This document shows positions 51,675 to 59,836 of a stretch of DNA of 64,000 nt, piece after piece (position 1 is the first letter of the stretch; every line of letters starts with the position of its first letter). A model generated the notes under the pieces. That model ran no database searches and was not told where the DNA came from. It was given only the letters and a program-made list of their open reading frames with translations. Position numbers and translations under genes: made by a program. The DNA comes from Candidatus Latescibacterota bacterium (GTDB taxonomy: Bacteria; Krumholzibacteriota; Krumholzibacteriia; WVZY01): the NCBI GenBank assembly GCA_011772205.1, contig WVZY01000031.1, positions 1 to 64,000 on the forward strand, written 5' to 3'.

Positions 51675-53594
51675 TTATGAAGAGATCTCTTCATCTGTGA
51701 TAACCAGGCAGATAAACTCCCCGGAATTGGTTCCAAAAAACACGTGCTTGCCGAAAGTCGCAGGGGATGAATAGATTTTGCCACCAGCGGTGAAACTGTC
51801 CACGAGTGTCCCTGTTTCAGCTTCCAAACAGTAAAAAACCCTATCGTAAGATCCAAACAAAATCCTATTGCCGTCGATCCTGGGTTTGGCCATTACATAC
51901 CCCCCCGTTTTGAACTTCCACAACAGTGTTCCATTGCCGCTATCCACACAATACAGGTTGCCGTCATGCGATCCAACAAAGACGCGCCCTCCATCCGCCA
52001 CCAGCGATGATTTAACAGCGCCTCCCGTTCTGAATACCCAGAGCAGTTTACCGTTCTCTCGATCGACGGCGTGGATTCTGCCGTCGGGCCCCCCGGTGAC
52101 CACCGCTCTACCCGAAACGGTTGGGCTGCTCATCACCTCTCCCCCAACATTGTACGCCCACTGTACCGCGCCTGTTCCCGGAGAGACGGCGTAAAGATGC
52201 CCATCATAGGAAGAAATGAAGAGCCGCTCCTCTGTGACGGCAGCTGAACCCCAGATTCGACCTTTCGTTGGCGTTTTCCACAGTACCGTTCCGTCCCGAA
52301 GCGACAGACAGCGGGCAAAACCGTCATAGCAACCGATGACGATCCGTTCCCCGGAAATTCTCGGCGAGCTGACGATCCTGCCAGGGAGCTTGCGAAGCCA
52401 CAAGCGTTTCCCTGACTCCGTGTCCAAGGCAAATACCGCTCCCGTATAGTCCGCGCACACCACCCGATCGCCCGACACGGCTGGAGAAGCACCGATCCCT
52501 CCGGCTGCCGTATATCGCCACAGTAGTTTTCCCGTATTCCGATCCACCGCGTAGAGCTTTCCATCCCGGCACCCGTAAAAGACTCGGTCCCCTTCCACGG
52601 CTGGTGAGGACGTCACCGGTTTCTTGAGTGTATTTTTCCATGCGAGCGCCAGGCGGACGTCGAGCACCGGCTGCTGTTCATTAACCGACACGGCTTCACT
52701 CTGGACTGGAGATAGCTGCTGCGGTGATTCCATAGAAGCCGCTCGAGGGATTGTTTGTTCTGCAGATTTGGTAACCTCCGGTGTGCTCTCCTTCAAGTGT
52801 CTTCCAACCCAGATGAAGCCAGCGATAACAATGATGGCGCTAATGGTAAGTAGGGCGGCGCTGTGAACGCGTCCGAATGAGGCGCTCAGATGCATTGCAG
52901 GAGAGCCCTTGGATTCGAAAATCCGGCCGCGCGCGGGCAAATCCTCGAAGCGGAGATAGAGGACCTTTTGCAGGAGGGACTCCAGGGACAGCTCCCGCGT
53001 CGAGCGCGTCCCCTCCGCTCGGGCATCGCTGATGACGTCGGTCACGGCCTCCAAGTGGCTATCGGAGCATCCCATGAGAGTTTCGAATTCCGCGTCTCCC
53101 GCGGCAGTGATCCTCCAAAGTGCGAATGCGTCCTGGAGGCGCTGGGGGAACAATTCCTGCTGGGTGCGTGTGTCGGGTATACCCAGGCGCTCGATACCTT
53201 CGATGTCTATGGATTTCAAACAATGGAACGTGCCCTTATGGCGAACGTGCGCACGGCCCTCCTCGGTTGTCAGGAGGTAAAAGCGATTTTGGTTCTGGAG
53301 GAGCAACCAGAATCCCATTCCGTAAAGATCTTCCAGGATGAGTCCCTCATCCTGGAAAATGGTTTCGAGGCGTTGGAGAGTCGAGCCGAGGAATGTCTCG
53401 GGAACGCTGATGGCAGTTGGGGAAAGATAGCTGCTGACGATTTCCCTGTAGGCTCTGAGGAGGAATCTGTACTGCTCGATCGACTGATCGTGGAAGAGGA
53501 TATGGATACTTCTTGAGCGGCTGGAATGCTCGCTGTAGAGAAGGTCCCGCGGCTGTCTCGTTTTCGGGGTAATCCTTATCTCAGTTATCTTCAT
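51675..53594 (-). CDS. Membrane protein with degenerate PP2C-like domain and PQQ-type beta-propeller
   Basis: 639 residues from ATG 53594. The cytoplasmic N-terminal 220 residues have the order of a PP2C phosphatase in worn form: YGMGFWLLLQNQNRFYLLTTEEGRAHVRHKG (GMGxT and GDSRAY positions) and GDAEFETLMGCSDSHLEAV (CSDG position), without the metal Asp residues. One membrane helix follows (ALLTISAIIVIAGFIWVG, about residue 250). Then about eight PQQ-like repeats of the form SSPAVEGDRVFYGCRDGKLYAVDRNTGKLLW fold into a propeller outside the membrane. The pairing suggests an inactive phosphatase passing a signal across the membrane, or a scaffold. No close family name is known to me. A promoter with an internal palindrome precedes it. 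Confidence 0.75.
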   Translation of the reverse strand: MKITEIRITPKTRQPRDLLYSEHSSRSRSIHILFHDQSIEQYRFLLRAYREIVSSYLSPTAISVPETFLGSTLQRLETIFQDEGLILEDLYGMGFWLLLQNQNRFYLLTTEEGRAHVRHKGTFHCLKSIDIEGIERLGIPDTRTQQELFPQRLQDAFALWRITAAGDAEFETLMGCSDSHLEAVTDVISDARAEGTRSTRELSLESLLQKVLYLRFEDLPARGRIFESKGSPAMHLSASFGRVHSAALLTISAIIVIAGFIWVGRHLKESTPEVTKSAEQTIPRAASMESPQQLSPVQSEAVSVNEQQPVLDVRLALAWKNTLKKPVTSSPAVEGDRVFYGCRDGKLYAVDRNTGKLLWRYTAAGGIGASPAVSGDRVVCADYTGAVFALDTESGKRLWLRKLPGRIVSSPRISGERIVIGCYDGFARCLSLRDGTVLWKTPTKGRIWGSAAVTEERLFISSYDGHLYAVSPGTGAVQWAYNVGGEVMSSPTVSGRAVVTGGPDGRIHAVDRENGKLLWVFRTGGAVKSSLVADGGRVFVGSHDGNLYCVDSGNGTLLWKFKTGGYVMAKPRIDGNRILFGSYDRVFYCLEAETGTLVDSFTAGGKIYSSPATFGKHVFFGTNSGEFICLVITDEEISS

Positions 53595-53615
53595 AGTGTT
53601 GCATGAACCAGGTGG

Positions 53616-53644
53616 AGCATAAGCGCACGTTTCGAACGTGTCAA
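53616..53644 (-). promoter_or_regulatory. Near-consensus promoter with internal palindrome, upstream of the PP2C/PQQ gene
   Basis: A perfect TTGACA (53644-53639), 17-bp spacer and TATGCT (53621-53616), with a leader of about 15 nt before the ATG at 53594. The spacer and the edge of the -35 hold CACGTT-TCG-AACGTG (53626-53640), arms of 6 bp, the size and position of a repressor or activator operator. Confidence 0.75.
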
Positions 53645-53714
53645 TATATCTTTTGAGAAAATGCAATGGCTAACAGCAGATGAGGGGTGGGCTTGGAGGA
53701 GATAGTATTCCAGG

Positions 53715-54461
53715 TCAAGATCTGACCTTCGTTGCCCGCTTGCCCGCCGAGCCTCCGGCCGATCGGGGTAGGGATAGACCTAAGAAGGAGAGAATCGATT
53801 CGAGGATACTCCTGCGCTTTTGCATGGATCCATAGAGATGTTTCAACGCTAGCGCGTTTTCTGCATCCCATTTGAGGGCTTCCTCGAAGCACTCTCTGGC
53901 CGTGCTGGTTAGTCCGGCTTGATGATACACATAGCCGAGGTTTGCGTGATATTCAGCGTTATAAAACTCCATTTCCAATGCTTTTTTGCACGCATCGCGG
54001 GCTTCGTGGAGCTTGGCGTTCAGCGCGGCGAGTGCAAATCCATACCAGCTGAGGTACTCGGGATTATTGGGGTCGTAGTTCGTTGCGCTTTTTAGCAGCA
54101 CCACCGCTTTGTCGTACCTGTTATGCCTCATGGCTGTTTTGGCTTGCTCATAGGCGAGCTGCGCGGAGCGCTTATCTGCCTTTTTCTTCTCGGGTGCGAC
54201 GGACTTGGCTCCTCTTCTCCTCAGCTCTTCATCGAACTGCAGCCGCTTCGACGGATCACTCAGGACGGCGAACGCCTCATTGATGAGCGTAAAATCCACT
54301 GCCCCCCGTTTTGCGGGATCTGGAGTTTTGTCTGCGACGTCGGGATGGTGTAGTTTCGCGAGTTTAAAATAGGCCTTCTTTATTGCGTCGAGTGAAGCCG
54401 TCGGCCAGACTTGCAGGACTTGGTAATAATCGACGAATTGATGTTTCGATTCAATCGGCAT
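53715..54461 (-). CDS. J-domain and TPR protein
   Basis: 248 residues. The J domain (about residues 10-80) has DYYQVLQVWPTASLDAIKKAYFKLAKLHHPDV with the HPD motif that stimulates DnaK, then FTLINEAFAVLSDPSKRLQFDE. No Gly/Phe linker or zinc domain is present, so it is a J-co-chaperone of the DnaJC type. Residues about 100-200 are TPR repeats (YEQAKTAMRHNRYDKAVVLLK, YHANLGYVYHQAGLTSTA). The target may be an envelope protein encoded nearby. One bp after the TPR gene stop. Confidence 0.9.
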   Translation of the reverse strand: MPIESKHQFVDYYQVLQVWPTASLDAIKKAYFKLAKLHHPDVADKTPDPAKRGAVDFTLINEAFAVLSDPSKRLQFDEELRRRGAKSVAPEKKKADKRSAQLAYEQAKTAMRHNRYDKAVVLLKSATNYDPNNPEYLSWYGFALAALNAKLHEARDACKKALEMEFYNAEYHANLGYVYHQAGLTSTARECFEEALKWDAENALALKHLYGSMQKRRSILESILSFLGLSLPRSAGGSAGKRATKVRS

Positions 54462-54462
54462 C

Positions 54463-55401
54463 CTAGCTTCGACCCTTCACTGTCTCGAGTTCAGAAAGCA
54501 GATTGTTCGCCAGCTGATTCTCCGGCTGGACTTCCAGCACAGCTTCGATGTTAGTCTTTGCCTCAGGAAAACGTCCGTTTTCATAGAGGACGAGCGCGAG
54601 ATTCAAGCGCGCCTTGATGTATTTCGGATTGATTTTTAGGGCCACTTCGAATTCCTCAAGCGCATCATCCACCATTCCATTGTTGCCATAGGCAATTCCT
54701 AGATAGTTGTGCAAATCGGGATAGTCCGGCTGGTAGGCGATCGCCTTCTTGAGTTCACGAATGGCTTCGGTATAGCTGCCGTTATGAATTGCCTCGATGG
54801 CTATTTCCCTGCTGATCTGCGAGGAACTCGGTCGCTCCTCGAGAATCTCGTAAAAGCACAGGTTGATGTCGTCATCATCTGTGCTGATTCTCAGTGCCCG
54901 GATAAGATCATCCAACTCCTTCTTATAAAAGTTCGGACAATATGCCCTTGCAGCTTCGAGCTCCCCTGTGGATTCATCTTTCTCTTCGAGAGAGAGCAGT
55001 ACTCGAGCGAGATGGACTCGTGCTTTGAAATATTTTGGATTGATCTCGAGAGCGTTCCGGAAAAGCTCCTTCGCTTTATTCAAATTTCCCAATTTAATAT
55101 AAAACGTTCCAAGCGTGTATCGAAGGTCGGCGAATCGAGGTTTGAGAGCGACCGCTTTCTCCATATCCCTCGCCGCCTCGGCGATATTTCCCTCCGTTGC
55201 ATGCTCCTTGCTCAGGGCAACATGCGCTTCGCAGGCGTAAAGCTCCAGCGTCTGCATATCCATGCCCTCGCTGTCATCGCTCTCTGCAAGTAGTGCTTCG
55301 AACCTTTTGAGGGCTTTCTTATAATGACCGTTGTTGTACATATCGAGAGCACGCGAATACTCGTCCTTGGGAATCAAGTTGAATAGCCGTTTTAAAAACA
55401 T
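54463..55401 (-). CDS. TPR-repeat protein
   Basis: 312 residues, about six TPR units (DLRYTLGTFYIKLGNLNKAKELFRNAL, DLHNYLGIAYGNNGMVDDALEEFEVAL and others), soluble, no signal peptide. A scaffold for protein contacts; partner unknown. It lies between the kinase-like membrane protein (9-bp gap) and the J-domain/TPR gene, and all three would share a transcript. Confidence 0.85.
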   Translation of the reverse strand: MFLKRLFNLIPKDEYSRALDMYNNGHYKKALKRFEALLAESDDSEGMDMQTLELYACEAHVALSKEHATEGNIAEAARDMEKAVALKPRFADLRYTLGTFYIKLGNLNKAKELFRNALEINPKYFKARVHLARVLLSLEEKDESTGELEAARAYCPNFYKKELDDLIRALRISTDDDDINLCFYEILEERPSSSQISREIAIEAIHNGSYTEAIRELKKAIAYQPDYPDLHNYLGIAYGNNGMVDDALEEFEVALKINPKYIKARLNLALVLYENGRFPEAKTNIEAVLEVQPENQLANNLLSELETVKGRS

Positions 55402-55410
55402 ATCCTACCC

Positions 55411-56019
55411 CTAAGTGAGATGCGAGACCAACTGCATGACCAGGCCGCTCGCAACCGGCACGCGCATGTTGTCATCCATTGGAACCGGAAGCGCTTCGAC
55501 GATCGTTGCTGACATCGCTCCGACGAGCATGATCCATGGACCTTCGAGCAAAAGGTAACCGATCAGCAAGCAGCAAATAAAACATGCCATGCTGCCCGCT
55601 GGACTCTTTCCCCAATAGAGTGGCTTGCCAAATCTCTTGCCGATGACCGCTGCGGCGGTGTCTCCCAATACGAGAAACGTCAGCGCCGAAATTGCGATCA
55701 TCTTGTCGAAAACGAGCACACTTATTAGAGCCGCGATCATGAAATGCGTGGCCCCAAGCAGGTGCTCCTCCTCGTGGCTCCGTATCAATGATCGGAAGAG
55801 CCTCAGGAAAAATCCACGAAGCCTGTGATCGCTGAGCCTCAAGAGATCGAGTATAACCGTAACGGTCATAGCAATAATAAGGCCAAGAACGCCCAGGGGA
55901 TGCGGGGCGAAGTAATACCACACTGGAATCGCGATCATCGATAAGTGGATGGATTTGCGCTTCAGCTCGCTACCGATGGAGAGCTGACCGGAATCCGGCA
56001 TTTCGTGTCCGTTTTTCAT
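55411..56019 (-). CDS. Diacylglycerol/polyprenol kinase family membrane protein (Sec59/VTE5-like)
   Basis: 202 residues with about six membrane helices. The order LKRKSIHLSMIAIPVW, HLLGATHFMIAALI, LVLGDTAAAVIGKRFGK, GKSPAGSMACFI and VEALPVPMDDNMRVP matches CTP-dependent dolichol or phytol kinases (Sec59 family); the last part contains the DDN-type motif of the active site. The likely substrate is a polyprenol, giving the phosphate carrier for cell-envelope sugars, though this is inference. Confidence 0.83.
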   Translation of the reverse strand: MKNGHEMPDSGQLSIGSELKRKSIHLSMIAIPVWYYFAPHPLGVLGLIIAMTVTVILDLLRLSDHRLRGFFLRLFRSLIRSHEEEHLLGATHFMIAALISVLVFDKMIAISALTFLVLGDTAAAVIGKRFGKPLYWGKSPAGSMACFICCLLIGYLLLEGPWIMLVGAMSATIVEALPVPMDDNMRVPVASGLVMQLVSHLT

Positions 56020-56043
56020 ACTATTTCATATCTATTGCAGCGC

Positions 56044-57414
56044 TCAATCGACCCTTAATGGGATCCTCTTACTCACCTCAAGATATCGCCTAGACGAGTA
56101 AGTTGCCTTAGCCAATACAGTTACGAAGTACTTGCATTTTGCGATGGGGCATGGGAGCCCCAATCGCTGCACGTGGTAAGTTTTCGCCACGTGGCCCGGC
56201 TCGATGAACAGGTTCTCGTCAAGCGTCCGAACGGGTTTCTCCTCTTCATCTTCAAGAACAAGCGTCACGTGCGACTGTTCAGTCAGTGAAAAACGAATCT
56301 CGATAGTTGTTTCTCCTTCTGCAGTGATTGTTTGGGCAGAAGGATTCATCACGTCCGTGCCCACCCAATAGTAGCTTGCTCCTGCGCGCTCAGCTATGAA
56401 CACCTGCCCAAAGCGCCTGTAAATGGTAATGCCACGCGGCTCGACAAGATCATCTTCCGCGGACAACCCACATCCGAATCGCGTGAGGTAGTTGAGGTGC
56501 TTGTCGAATTTGTAAACGCACCCGCTGAGTGTGTCGGTTGCGTACACATTCGAATAGTAATCTATGGCAACGAAGAAGAATCCACCGCGGTCTCCTGAGA
56601 TCTCTTCAAACCGCCTAATGGCAAGTGGCATACCATTCATCGACAGCTTGCAAAGGCGATGGTTGAGCGAATCCGTGACGATTATGAACCTCGAGCCATA
56701 ATGGTTCCAAGAAGGATCTTCGATGACGGCGACACCGAATGGCGCGATGAGGTTCCACTGTTCCCTTTCCGTCCCTATTGTTTCCAATTGCGCCCCATCG
56801 CGGTTCGTGACAACTACCCTGTCGTTTCCCGAGTCGGTCACGTAGAGCTTCCCGTTCTCGATTGCAATCCCTAGTGGAGCATTGAGTGATTTCCCCGTTT
56901 CTGATAGATCAATCGATCGATCGAAGTGCAGCGAGTTCGACTCGTTCTTCAAAAAGATGATCTGATTCGATCTCCGATCGGAGACGGCTACCCATCCATC
57001 GCGGTCAACGGCGATGCCAAAGGGTTCGGCCAAACGACCGTCTTCCCATTTGCTGAAGAATCCAAGGCTATATCGGGAAGTGTTGTAAATGATTTCGGAG
57101 GTGCCGGAATTCACACCATAAACTGTCAACTCATCATCGTCGCGAGAACCTTCTTCATCATTGAAAGTGTGTTTGATCGCCGCCATCCCCTGAGGTGACG
57201 AGAATTTCTTCTTGTAACCAGAGTAGATATCAAGATGTGTTTGCCCTACCCGATGCAGACCAAGTGTGTGCTTCCAGGGTGGTGCAACGAGTGTTTGCGC
57301 TTTGCTCCCGGCGGCGAGGGTCTCACCGCTAGCGCTCAGCAGCTCGGTAAGCGCCACCAGTATCAAAATAGAGGGAACGATATAAGTGAGCGGACTCCAC
57401 GATTCTTTTGACAT
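56044..57414 (-). CDS. NHL-repeat propeller protein with FlgD-like C-terminus
   Basis: About 456 residues from ATG 57414 (MSKESW). After a signal anchor (YIVPSILILVALTELLSASG), NHL-type blades run to about residue 360 (LAEPFGIAVDRDGWVAVSDRRSN, NAPLGIAIENGKLYVTDSGNDRVVV, VEPRGITIYRRFGQVFIAE). The last 90 residues resemble a FlgD Ig-like domain (IEIRFSLTEQSHVTLVLED), used as a secretion or sorting module in some candidate phyla. The start lies 86 bp inside the lytic transglycosylase gene in another frame; TTG 57366 or GTG 57357 would shorten the overlap but lose the signal. Confidence 0.78.
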   Translation of the reverse strand: MSKESWSPLTYIVPSILILVALTELLSASGETLAAGSKAQTLVAPPWKHTLGLHRVGQTHLDIYSGYKKKFSSPQGMAAIKHTFNDEEGSRDDDELTVYGVNSGTSEIIYNTSRYSLGFFSKWEDGRLAEPFGIAVDRDGWVAVSDRRSNQIIFLKNESNSLHFDRSIDLSETGKSLNAPLGIAIENGKLYVTDSGNDRVVVTNRDGAQLETIGTEREQWNLIAPFGVAVIEDPSWNHYGSRFIIVTDSLNHRLCKLSMNGMPLAIRRFEEISGDRGGFFFVAIDYYSNVYATDTLSGCVYKFDKHLNYLTRFGCGLSAEDDLVEPRGITIYRRFGQVFIAERAGASYYWVGTDVMNPSAQTITAEGETTIEIRFSLTEQSHVTLVLEDEEEKPVRTLDENLFIEPGHVAKTYHVQRLGLPCPIAKCKYFVTVLAKATYSSRRYLEVSKRIPLRVD

Positions 57415-59734
57415 AGTTGCGTGTCTCTCTGAAGGCAATTTCATCAACGATACGTCGAACATCGTGCTTTCTCGTTCGCGCATTGAACCAGCGCCGCGCA
57501 TTGGAAAGACCGGCATTATAGGCGCACAACATCATCAATGGATCGTTCCCGCAGCGGCGGAGCAAGTATGATGAATACCACACGCCGAAGGCGAGATTGA
57601 CTTCAGGCGCGAAGAGATTTTCTCCCACTTCATCCGGCAGATCCAGCCGTCTCGCTACATCCTTGCCCGTACCGGGCATGAGTTGCATCAATCCTTGGGC
57701 ACCCGCTCTGGATACGGCCATCAGATCGAACTTGCTCTCCTCTCGGATCATCGCGTAAACGAGGTGCGGATCGAGGCCCTGTCTCGTGCAGTTCTCGAAT
57801 ACCTGGATGGGATAGAGAAGCGGGTGCAGCAGTCGCGCAAACGCTCCTGAGAGGGTGCGGCGGTTGTCACCGTGGACGGAATCCCAAACTCTTTGATAGA
57901 GCTTTACGCTCCTCCAAGACAGGCCATATCGGTCATAAAAAGCTGCCAGCTCAAACGTGAGGCGTTTGGAAGGTTTCAAAATCGCTTCCACGTAAGTGAA
58001 TTCAGTCTCGGCCCAATCTCTAAAACCCATCTCCAAAAAAGCACGTCCGCGCTCAATGTGAATCCGCGCTTTTTCATAACGCTTCTTTCCCCTTGGTTTG
58101 GGGAGGGCCGCGCGAATTCTCCGCTGTGCAGCGAATTTCTTCTCAGTGGCTTCCTTGAGAAAGGCCAGCAATCCCGAATTTCCCTCCATTTCGATGACGC
58201 CGCTACTCGAAAGCAGGGGCCTAATGGAGATGGATTCGATGGAAGGTTGAAGATAGAAAGATGTTGAATCCAGGGAGAGAAGCGCTCCGAGAGCTTCGTC
58301 GCGTTTCGTTGATTTCCCCATTTTTCCGTAAGCGTCCGCAAGATAGTACAGCGTGGTCTCGTCCTTTCGGCGTGACCATCCGAGAGATCGCTCGAGGATA
58401 GAAACGCTTTTCGCATGTCTGCCTCTATCGAGATGGTGCCAGGAAAGCTTTAGGGTCGATAGCCGTCCAAAATAATGGGAGCGATACGTTTTCGAAAGGC
58501 GTTCCAGAGTTCGAATCGATTTGGTGATATAGTTATTCTTCGCGTAAAGTTCAGCTGCAACGAACAACGCCTCTGGCGCTTTGGCATCGGATGGATAGAC
58601 CGAAGCATAATTCTCATACAGGGACGCCGCGCTCACCTGACGTCCCAGCTGCCGGTAACATCTGGCAAGCATCAGCATAGATCGCTGTTTCAAAGAGGCC
58701 GATACGTATTTGAGCCGGGCGAGTCCCGCCGCCTGAGAGTACTTCTTTTCCCGGTAATACATTTCGGCGAGAAGAATCCTTTGCCTATCCAGATCCGAGC
58801 GCTTCAGCCGGCGCTTTCTCAAGTGGGACAGAAGCTTTCTTCCTTCCGATAACTGATTTTCATCGATCATCAATTCGCTGTATGACAGGAGCTCTTTGGT
58901 GGAAAGCCGCGCCAGCGGCAGACGCTCGATTGCCCAGCGGACAGCCTTCGCTGCCATGGTTTCTCGTGGGCACTTCTCCGCTAGTGACCGCGTTTTTGCC
59001 CTCGCTTCCAACGTGTCACCCAGCTGGTATAGAAGATCAATTTCTTTCGCACCTATTCGAGCGGCATCCTCAGGAGCTAGTAGCCGTTTTGGGAGCCTGG
59101 AGGCAATCTCAGCAGCTTCCCTCAAGCTGTCGCTCGATATGTAGGCGTCGAGGAGTATTTCCCAGAACTCCGTGTCGAGAGGTCCGGTTCTTCCATCCCG
59201 AAGGATTTCCCTGCCAAGCGCGAAGGCTTCTTCGTTCCTGCCCGATCCCAGGAGCGAGGCAAGCGTAATGTAGTCTTGATAAGGACCGAAAACAACTCGC
59301 AGCTCGGGCCCAATCGTCTTATGATGTTCCAGCGCATTATCATCTTTGCCCGCCAGGAGGCTCAGGCGGGCTCTCCATAGCCCGAGAAGTCCCCCCCATC
59401 CGAGCGTTTCCCCGGCGGATAAGCGATTTAGCGCACTGTCCGCCCGCTCGTACAAGCCGAGCTGCGTGAGAAGCCTCGCTTCGAGCACAAGAAGTCGAGA
59501 GCCACCCCCCCCTCCATTCACACCGCGAACGAGCAGATCGTATGCTTTCCCGGTTTCGTTATATTGCGGCAGGAGGTAGGCTGGATTTTCCTGAGCTTCG
59601 ATGCTTGGATCGTTGGGCCACAGCAGCGTCGAAATGGTTCCAGCCTCGTTATCTGGTTGATCGGATGGATTCGTTTTACCGGCAGGAGCCGTTAAAACGA
59701 AACACATAAAGAGGCAGAGAACCAAACGAGACAT
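57329..59734 (-). CDS. slt: Soluble lytic murein transglycosylase
   Basis: 801 residues with a signal peptide (RLVLCLFMCFVLTAPAG). Residues about 80-560 are helical TPR-like repeats, as in Slt70's superhelical ring. The catalytic domain is at the C-terminus: LVYAMIREESKFDLMAVSRAGAQGLMQLMPGT, with catalytic Glu at about 666, and LCAYNAGLSNARRW. It cleaves the glycan strand of peptidoglycan between MurNAc and GlcNAc to form an anhydro end. Its 3' end overlaps the NHL gene. Confidence 0.95.
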   Translation of the reverse strand: MSRLVLCLFMCFVLTAPAGKTNPSDQPDNEAGTISTLLWPNDPSIEAQENPAYLLPQYNETGKAYDLLVRGVNGGGGGSRLLVLEARLLTQLGLYERADSALNRLSAGETLGWGGLLGLWRARLSLLAGKDDNALEHHKTIGPELRVVFGPYQDYITLASLLGSGRNEEAFALGREILRDGRTGPLDTEFWEILLDAYISSDSLREAAEIASRLPKRLLAPEDAARIGAKEIDLLYQLGDTLEARAKTRSLAEKCPRETMAAKAVRWAIERLPLARLSTKELLSYSELMIDENQLSEGRKLLSHLRKRRLKRSDLDRQRILLAEMYYREKKYSQAAGLARLKYVSASLKQRSMLMLARCYRQLGRQVSAASLYENYASVYPSDAKAPEALFVAAELYAKNNYITKSIRTLERLSKTYRSHYFGRLSTLKLSWHHLDRGRHAKSVSILERSLGWSRRKDETTLYYLADAYGKMGKSTKRDEALGALLSLDSTSFYLQPSIESISIRPLLSSSGVIEMEGNSGLLAFLKEATEKKFAAQRRIRAALPKPRGKKRYEKARIHIERGRAFLEMGFRDWAETEFTYVEAILKPSKRLTFELAAFYDRYGLSWRSVKLYQRVWDSVHGDNRRTLSGAFARLLHPLLYPIQVFENCTRQGLDPHLVYAMIREESKFDLMAVSRAGAQGLMQLMPGTGKDVARRLDLPDEVGENLFAPEVNLAFGVWYSSYLLRRCGNDPLMMLCAYNAGLSNARRWFNARTRKHDVRRIVDEIAFRETRNYVKRIVESAHLYRSLYFDTGGAYRAAER

Positions 59735-59751
59735 GATAGATGCGTTCAGGT

Positions 59752-59788
59752 GTTAAAAATAAGATCCTCAGGGCTCGCCTCAGAGGAT
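59752..59788 (-). terminator. rho-independent terminator of guaA
   Basis: ATCCTC/GAGGAT stem with an inner AGG/CCT pair (59764-59788), followed on the minus strand by CTTATTTTTAAC. A second small hairpin (CCGGAT/ATCCGG) lies just upstream, at 59819-59832. Confidence 0.8.
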
Positions 59789-59836
59789 TGTCCGATTGAG
59801 TGGTCTTGGTCGGGCATTTCCGGATAGATCCGGTGT

